From positions 65,626 through 129,625 of the forward strand of contig JACJZW010000008.1 of the NCBI GenBank assembly GCA_020635355.1: a stretch of DNA of 64,000 nt, written 5' to 3'. Each line of letters begins with the position of its first letter. The first letter of the stretch is position 1. Shown here piece by piece: positions 59,124 to 64,000 of the stretch. Both the position numbers and the translations under genes were made by a program. The stretch is from Flavobacteriales bacterium. Lineage in GTDB: Bacteria; Bacteroidota; Bacteroidia; NS11-12g; UBA9320. The notes below the pieces were generated by a model that saw nothing but the letters and a program-made list of their open reading frames with translations, had not been told where the DNA came from and searched no databases.

Positions 59124-59923
59124 GGTAAAGAGGGTTGGGTGAGAAATGATTTGAAGTAGCGCGATTTGAGCAACATGTGCCCTTCGGGAACAAGTTGCAG
59201 ATCAACATGGTTCAATTTTCTGGCAAACTTCCTGGCAAAGCGAACGGGAATTAAGCTATCGTGTTCACCATAGACCATCCGACAGTGAATGGAATGGTTA
59301 TTAAGAGTTTGAATGATGGTTGAAGGGCTCGGGGAAATTCGTCCGGCACTAATCCACCGTTGCATGAGGAGGGCCCGTTTTGGTTGGGAATCAATGGTTG
59401 AAAGGAAAAATCGCGCGGTTCGTTCTGGTAGTATTCTAGTGACACTTCCCAGGTTTAGGACGAACCGAACCCACCCCGGAAAGCGAACGAATCCCTTGAA
59501 CAGGTATCTACCAATTACGGTTCCGGTAACAAAACGAAATAATGGTCGGAAAGAAAGGCCATCACCGGCTACCAGCCATAGTTCCTGAACCGAAGCCGGA
59601 TCAGCACAAACCAATCCCAGTGTATAATTAGCTCCGAGGCTATAACCGAGGAGAATAGTGGATTGAATTTCCAATGATTTTTTAAAATCCTGAATAAGGA
59701 GCACTAAGTCGTTCGGGTTGAGTTCTGGTTCATTCCAAATGGTCTTTCCCTGATGTGGAAGATCAATGCTGATGATTCGATGGGTCAAACCGAAATCTTC
59801 CTCCATGAATCGAAAGGCTGTGCTGTTTTGATCAAATCCGTGAAATGCTAAAACTGCCTGATTACCAGACCCATACACTCGATAGTTCAAAACAGAACTC
59901 CTCCATTTGAATTGGAATTCCAT
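59120..59923 (-). CDS. alpha/beta hydrolase
   Basis: 267 residues. The fold starts with VLAFHGFDQNSTAF, and the nucleophile elbow is LLGYSLGANYTLGL. The acid is in YGEHDSLIPVRF and the His in PEGHMLLKSRY. No signal peptide is seen. It pairs with the following hydrolase. Esterase or lipase-like activity is likely but the substrate cannot be named. Confidence 0.86.
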   Translation of the reverse strand: MEFQFKWRSSVLNYRVYGSGNQAVLAFHGFDQNSTAFRFMEEDFGLTHRIISIDLPHQGKTIWNEPELNPNDLVLLIQDFKKSLEIQSTILLGYSLGANYTLGLVCADPASVQELWLVAGDGLSFRPLFRFVTGTVIGRYLFKGFVRFPGWVRFVLNLGSVTRILPERTARFFLSTIDSQPKRALLMQRWISAGRISPSPSTIIQTLNNHSIHCRMVYGEHDSLIPVRFARKFARKLNHVDLQLVPEGHMLLKSRYFKSFLTQPSLP

Positions 59924-59940
59924 ATCCTACCTCAAAAGGT

Positions 59941-59948
59941 TAATTTTG
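59941..59948 (+). promoter_or_regulatory. -7 element (TAATTTTG) for carB
   Basis: TAATTTTG lies 33 nt before ATG 59982. The start codon of the longer frame at 59907 is upstream of it and inside the divergent hydrolase gene. Confidence 0.55.
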
Positions 59949-59981
59949 CCCAATTTACTCGGAATATCCAGAGCCAACTAC

Positions 59982-62798
59982 ATGCCCAAAGATACTTCAA
60001 TAAAATCGGTGCTGATCATCGGATCCGGCCCGATTGTTATCGGACAAGCTTGTGAATTTGACTATTCAGGAAGCCAGGCCGCACGTTCTCTCCAGGAAGA
60101 AGGAATTTCTGTAACCCTGATTAACTCCAACCCCGCAACGATCATGACGGATCCGGTTATGGCAGATAATATCTATCTGCTTCCACTGACTCCCGCATCG
60201 ATCGAAAAAATCCTTCAGGAACAACACATTGATGCCGTATTGCCAACCATGGGAGGTCAAACCGCCCTCAACCTTGCTAAAGAGGTGGATGAGCTGGGCA
60301 TCTGGGAAAAATACAATGTGCGCATCATTGGTGTAGATATTAACGCCATCGAAAAGACCGAGAATCGGGAGGAATTCCGAAAACTCATGGTTGAAATTGG
60401 AATTGGAGTGGCTCCGTCTAAAATAGCCAACTCCTTCCTGGAGGGTAAGGAAGCAGCCCAAAAATTAGGTTTTCCGTTGGTGATCCGACCATCCTACACC
60501 CTTGGTGGAACAGGTGGTGGATTTGTTCACAAAAAGGAGGATTTTGATGCCGCATTGAAACGCGGATTGGAAGCATCACCAACCCATGAGGTACTGGTAG
60601 AAAAAGCCGTGCTAGGCTGGAAAGAATATGAGCTCGAATTGTTGCGGGACGGCAAAGACGACATCGCCGTAATCTGTACCATCGAGAACCTGGATCCAAT
60701 GGGGATTCACACCGGTGATTCCATTACCATTGCCCCGGCAATGACCCTGAGTGATACCTGTTTCCAAGGGATGCGTGACATGGCCTTCCTGATGATGCGT
60801 TCAATGGGAGTGTTTGCCGGAGGATGTAATGTGCAGTTCTCGGTAAATCCGGAAAATGAGGAAATCATCGCAATTGAAATTAACCCACGGGTTTCACGTT
60901 CATCCGCTCTGGCATCCAAGGCAACCGGTTACCCCATTGCAAAAATTGCGGCTAAACTAGCGATCGGATACTACCTGGATGAATTGAAAAATCCGGTGAC
61001 TCGAACCACATCGGCGTTCTTTGAACCATCCATCGATTATACCATCATCAAAATCCCACGCTGGAACTTTGATAAATTCCGTGGTTCCGATATTTCTCTG
61101 GGCTTACAGATGAAATCGGTTGGTGAGGTAATGGCCATTGGCCGATCGTTCCAGGAAGCTCTTCAAAAGGCCTGTCAGAGTCTTGAAATCAAGCGTATGG
61201 GCTTGGGATGCGACGGTTGGGAAGAACGCAATTTGGAAAAACTCATAGACAGTTTGAAGAATCCTAGCTGGGACCGCATTTTCCATATCAAGGATGCCAT
61301 CACGTTAGGCGTTCCCTTGACGTCCATTCAGGAGCTCACTAAGATAGATCGCTGGTTCCTCGAGCAAATCTATGGCCTGGTGAAAATGGAGCGAGAGATC
61401 AAGAAGTATTCGATTCAAAACATCGATCCCAATATACTTCGTCAGGCGAAGGAAATGGGATTCTCTGATTTCCAGATTGCGCACGCCATGGGACAATGTA
61501 CCGAGGATGATGTGTATGCGAAACGACATGAGTTGGGCATGCACCGTACCTATAAAATGGTGGACACATGTTCGGCAGAATTTGAGTCGCCAACCAATTA
61601 CTTCTACTCCACGTATGACGGTGAAAATGAATCGGTTGTAAGCGATAGAGAAAAAATCGTTGTAATTGGTGCCGGACCAAACCGAATTGGTCAGGGAATT
61701 GAATTTGATTACTGCTGCGTGCACGGTTTGCTGGCAGCGAAGGAAGCGGGTTACGAAGCCATTATGATTAACTGTAACCCGGAGACGGTGTCAACAGACT
61801 TCGATATGGCCGATAAACTCTACTTTGAACCCATATTCTGGGAGCACCTTCGGGAAGTTATTGATCTCGAAAAACCAAAAGGAGTAATCGTTCAGCTCGG
61901 AGGTCAAACGGCGTTGAAATTGGCTGAAAAACTTCACGATTATGGTGTGGAGATCATTGGCACATCATTCCCGAATATGGATCTCGCTGAGGATCGCGGG
62001 TCGTTCTCAGACCTGTTAAAAGAGCTGAATATTCCTTACCCGGATTACGGGGTGGCCAACAATGCGTACGAGGCCATTGAGGTTGCCAATCAAGTGGGGT
62101 ATCCGGTGCTGGTGCGACCATCCTATGTTTTAGGTGGACAGGGTATGAAAATCGTGATTAACGACGAGGAACTCCAAAAAGCAGTGATTGAACTTCAAGG
62201 AGATTTGCCGGATAATCGAATTTTGATTGACCACTTCCTGGATCGTGCGGAGGAGGCTGAAAGCGATTGTATTTTCGACGGAGATGAGGTCCACATTCTG
62301 GGCATCATGGAACACATTGAACCAGCGGGGATCCACTCAGGTGACTCATCGGCGGTTCTACCACCGTTTAGCTTTTCACAAACCGTGATGGACCAGATTG
62401 AGGAGTACACCTTCAAACTGGCAAAGGCGCTCAATATTAAAGGACTGATGAATATTCAGTTTGCGGTTAAAAATGAAAAGGTCTACGTAATTGAGGCCAA
62501 CCCGCGTGCTTCCAGAACGGTACCATTCATCTGCAAAGCCTACGATGTTCCCTACATTAACATCGCGACTAAGGTGATGCTGGGAGTGAATAAACTTAAG
62601 GATTTCACCATCGTACAAAAACCAAAAGGATATGCCATCAAGCGTCCTGTATTCTCCTTCGACAAATTCCCGAATGTGAGCAAGGAGCTGGGACCCGAAA
62701 TGAAATCTACCGGCGAGGCGATCTATTTTGTGAATGACCTTAAGGATCCTTACTTCAGAGAGTTATACAAAGAGAAATCGATGTATCTCAGCCGTTAG
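59982..62798 (+). CDS. carB: carbamoyl-phosphate synthase large subunit, without the C-terminal allosteric domain
   Basis: 938 residues from MPKDTSIKSVLIIGSGPIVI. It consists of two ATP-grasp halves, each with GSGPI or GAGPNRIGQG-type N-domains (VIGQACEFDYSGSQA, IGQGIEFDYCCVH), PSYTLGGTGGG and PSYVLGGQGMK, and IEINPRVSRSSALASKATGY and IEANPRASRTVPFI. It makes carbamoyl phosphate from glutamine-derived ammonia, bicarbonate and two ATP for arginine and pyrimidines. It stops right after the second ATP-grasp, so the MGS-like allosteric domain present in the 1073-residue E. coli enzyme is missing, as in many Bacteroidota. carA is not in the window. Confidence 0.96.
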   Translation: MPKDTSIKSVLIIGSGPIVIGQACEFDYSGSQAARSLQEEGISVTLINSNPATIMTDPVMADNIYLLPLTPASIEKILQEQHIDAVLPTMGGQTALNLAKEVDELGIWEKYNVRIIGVDINAIEKTENREEFRKLMVEIGIGVAPSKIANSFLEGKEAAQKLGFPLVIRPSYTLGGTGGGFVHKKEDFDAALKRGLEASPTHEVLVEKAVLGWKEYELELLRDGKDDIAVICTIENLDPMGIHTGDSITIAPAMTLSDTCFQGMRDMAFLMMRSMGVFAGGCNVQFSVNPENEEIIAIEINPRVSRSSALASKATGYPIAKIAAKLAIGYYLDELKNPVTRTTSAFFEPSIDYTIIKIPRWNFDKFRGSDISLGLQMKSVGEVMAIGRSFQEALQKACQSLEIKRMGLGCDGWEERNLEKLIDSLKNPSWDRIFHIKDAITLGVPLTSIQELTKIDRWFLEQIYGLVKMEREIKKYSIQNIDPNILRQAKEMGFSDFQIAHAMGQCTEDDVYAKRHELGMHRTYKMVDTCSAEFESPTNYFYSTYDGENESVVSDREKIVVIGAGPNRIGQGIEFDYCCVHGLLAAKEAGYEAIMINCNPETVSTDFDMADKLYFEPIFWEHLREVIDLEKPKGVIVQLGGQTALKLAEKLHDYGVEIIGTSFPNMDLAEDRGSFSDLLKELNIPYPDYGVANNAYEAIEVANQVGYPVLVRPSYVLGGQGMKIVINDEELQKAVIELQGDLPDNRILIDHFLDRAEEAESDCIFDGDEVHILGIMEHIEPAGIHSGDSSAVLPPFSFSQTVMDQIEEYTFKLAKALNIKGLMNIQFAVKNEKVYVIEANPRASRTVPFICKAYDVPYINIATKVMLGVNKLKDFTIVQKPKGYAIKRPVFSFDKFPNVSKELGPEMKSTGEAIYFVNDLKDPYFRELYKEKSMYLSR

Positions 62799-63026
62799 AT
62801 GATTCTACGCAAAATACTTCTGGTACTGGTGGGCTACTTGTTGGTCCAGTTTATCTATCGAATCTGGAAGGTTCGCAAGGCCTTGAAGGCTTCATTCCGG
62901 GAGATGCAAAATCAGCAACGAGAACACACACCGAATGGTGAAACGCGCATCTATCGAAACAACCCCAAGCCACCATCAAACAATCAGAATGATGGTGACT
63001 ATGTGGATTACGAAGAAGTTGATTAA
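62799..63026 (+). CDS. DUF4834 family small membrane protein
   Basis: 75 residues. One transmembrane helix at about 5-22 (ILLVLVGYLLVQFIYRIW), a basic stretch, a Pro/Asn-rich linker and the terminal motif GDYVDYEEVD, typical of DUF4834. Its ATG directly follows the carB stop codon. Function unknown. Confidence 0.8.
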   Translation: MILRKILLVLVGYLLVQFIYRIWKVRKALKASFREMQNQQREHTPNGETRIYRNNPKPPSNNQNDGDYVDYEEVD

Positions 63027-64000
63027 TCGTTTTCCGGTAACAACACACCGGTAAGGTAATCACCTTGCAAATAGGTGGCTACAGCTGCTTTAACATCTTC
63101 CCGGGTGATCAGTTCGATCCGTTTTTTCACTTCAGATTCCGTTGGAATTGGATCGCCGTATAGCAGTGAATTCGTCACGCAGTTCAGCCAAAAGGAGTTC
63201 GATTGAACGTCGGTGGTAACCTCTTTGATCATGGTTTGCTTCACCTTGTCCAGATCTTTCTGCGTAGGCCCATCTTTAGCCAAAAGTTTCAACTGATGCA
63301 ACGCTGCGCCTATGAGGGTATCTACGTTCTCCGGTCCGCATGGGAAGCTGATGTAAAATGAAAATCCCGGTTTTGGTGATCTGGAAAAGTAATTTCTGGC
63401 CGAAGTACCATACACACCACTCATATCCTCCCGAAGCACTTCAATCATTTTGATGGTAAGCACTTCTGCTGCCATATCCAATTTGAGGTCAAGCGAGGGA
63501 TCATAGGCAATGTCCTTATGAAAGGCGATTCGTACCTGACTTTTAGGATCAGCACCTTTGTTAACCGTTAGCCGCTCGGTACCTGAACGATACGGTATAT
63601 TGATGTCTTTTGCTTTTTCTCTTTTGTCGCTTGTTTTTAATCCGCCCAAATACGTCGCACAATAATTTTTTAAACTGGCTTCATCGATGTTACCAACGAA
63701 GCAAAAATTAAAGTCGGCCGGATTGGCAAACCGGTCCCGATACACCTTTTCAATGGCGGCTAAATCTGTACTGTTCCAATCTGATTCTGTTGGGATGTCA
63801 AAACTTCGGGCATGGTTCATATTCACAAATTTGGACCACTTGACACTAAAATAGCTGGCCGGATTAGAACCCATATTGTCGTAAAAGGATCGTTGACGCT
63901 TTACATAGGCATCAAAGGATTGTGGGTCAAATCGCGGTTGAGTGAAATAGAGATTTAGAAGCTGAAATAGTTGTTCCATATCGGTTGGCCGGCATCGGCC
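63023..64000 (-). CDS. M16 family zinc peptidase, C-terminal part (5' end outside window)
   Basis: The frame is open through the window edge, so only the last 325 residues are seen. They begin in an M16 domain (LFQLLNLYFTQPRFDPQSFD) and contain FANPADFNFCFVGNIDEASL, a hallmark of the second M16 domain, YLGGL and LREDMSGVYGTSARNYF (the Arg/Tyr pair of the pitrilysin substrate site). The zinc motif HxxEH would be upstream. Bacteroidota M16 peptidases with two fused halves are typically exported and degrade peptides. It overlaps the convergent DUF4834 gene by 4 nt. Confidence 0.88.
   Translation of the reverse strand, partial: GRCRPTDMEQLFQLLNLYFTQPRFDPQSFDAYVKRQRSFYDNMGSNPASYFSVKWSKFVNMNHARSFDIPTESDWNSTDLAAIEKVYRDRFANPADFNFCFVGNIDEASLKNYCATYLGGLKTSDKREKAKDINIPYRSGTERLTVNKGADPKSQVRIAFHKDIAYDPSLDLKLDMAAEVLTIKMIEVLREDMSGVYGTSARNYFSRSPKPGFSFYISFPCGPENVDTLIGAALHQLKLLAKDGPTQKDLDKVKQTMIKEVTTDVQSNSFWLNCVTNSLLYGDPIPTESEVKKRIELITREDVKAAVATYLQGDYLTGVLLPEND

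Noticed and set aside
59982..62798. CarB truncated by a frameshift or early stop
   Set aside because: The following bases start the DUF4834 gene directly with no remnant of an MGS domain, and the same length is usual in Bacteroidota.

Overview
The window is a 64 kb piece of a Bacteroidota chromosome, most likely a Flavobacteriales-type marine or aquatic organism. The evidence is the gliding ABC transporter genes gldA, gldF and gldG, type IX secretion (T9SS) C-terminal sorting domains of type A (13271-16204, 23723-25402) and type B (42884-44578), many Bacteroidota-type lipoproteins with an SxxC-like lipobox, DUF2723, DUF2795 and DUF4834 proteins, and many promoters with the Bacteroidota -7 element TAnnTTTG. 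Nearly all genes are ordinary, intact chromosomal genes; no insertion sequence, prophage or CRISPR was found.

Layout. 0-20 kb: the end of a PIG-L deacetylase, a 59-bp tandem hairpin repeat, then a long minus-strand run: pgk and a cyclophilin lipoprotein; a methyltransferase, an endonuclease/phosphatase-family protein, two rhomboids, mutL and a small membrane protein; gldG-gldF-gldA behind a 977-residue T9SS cargo protein; and a tyrS-led operon with two flavin proteins. 20-28 kb: a TPR protein, NAD(P)HX repair enzyme, secreted arylsulfotransferase, Ogt, an acyltransferase, a 3-hydroxyacyl-CoA dehydrogenase-like protein, RidA and a dITPase. 28-37.2 kb: a clade II nitrous oxide reductase region. 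A four-cysteine Crp/Fnr regulator and a Met/His-rich outer-membrane protein are divergently arranged at one end. The operon itself runs on the minus strand as fasciclin lipoprotein, cytochrome c lipoprotein, nosZ, membrane protein, nosL, nosD, nosF, nosY. FNR-like palindromes (TGAT-N4-ATCA) sit at both ends, and a perfect CRP-like palindrome lies upstream of the operon.

37.4-49 kb looks origin-proximal: tRNA-Pro and pheS, a 390-bp AT-rich gap with several DnaA-box-like 9-mers, mnmG (gidA), ybeY, xerD, and two strong plus two weaker parS-like sites. 49-64 kb holds an M1 aminopeptidase, a Dps protein, a 2OG-Fe(II) oxygenase, a large DUF2723 membrane protein (TMEM260-type O-mannosyltransferase relative), rlmB, two alpha/beta hydrolases, a CarB lacking the allosteric domain, and the end of an M16 peptidase.

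The most interesting parts are the nos regulatory architecture (a putative iron-sulfur FNR, matching palindromes, a long intergenic hairpin after nosZ, NosZ itself predicted as a lipoprotein) and the candidate oriC/parS region. Start codons were moved from the longest ORF where a signal peptide, ATGA overlap or conserved N-terminus indicated it.
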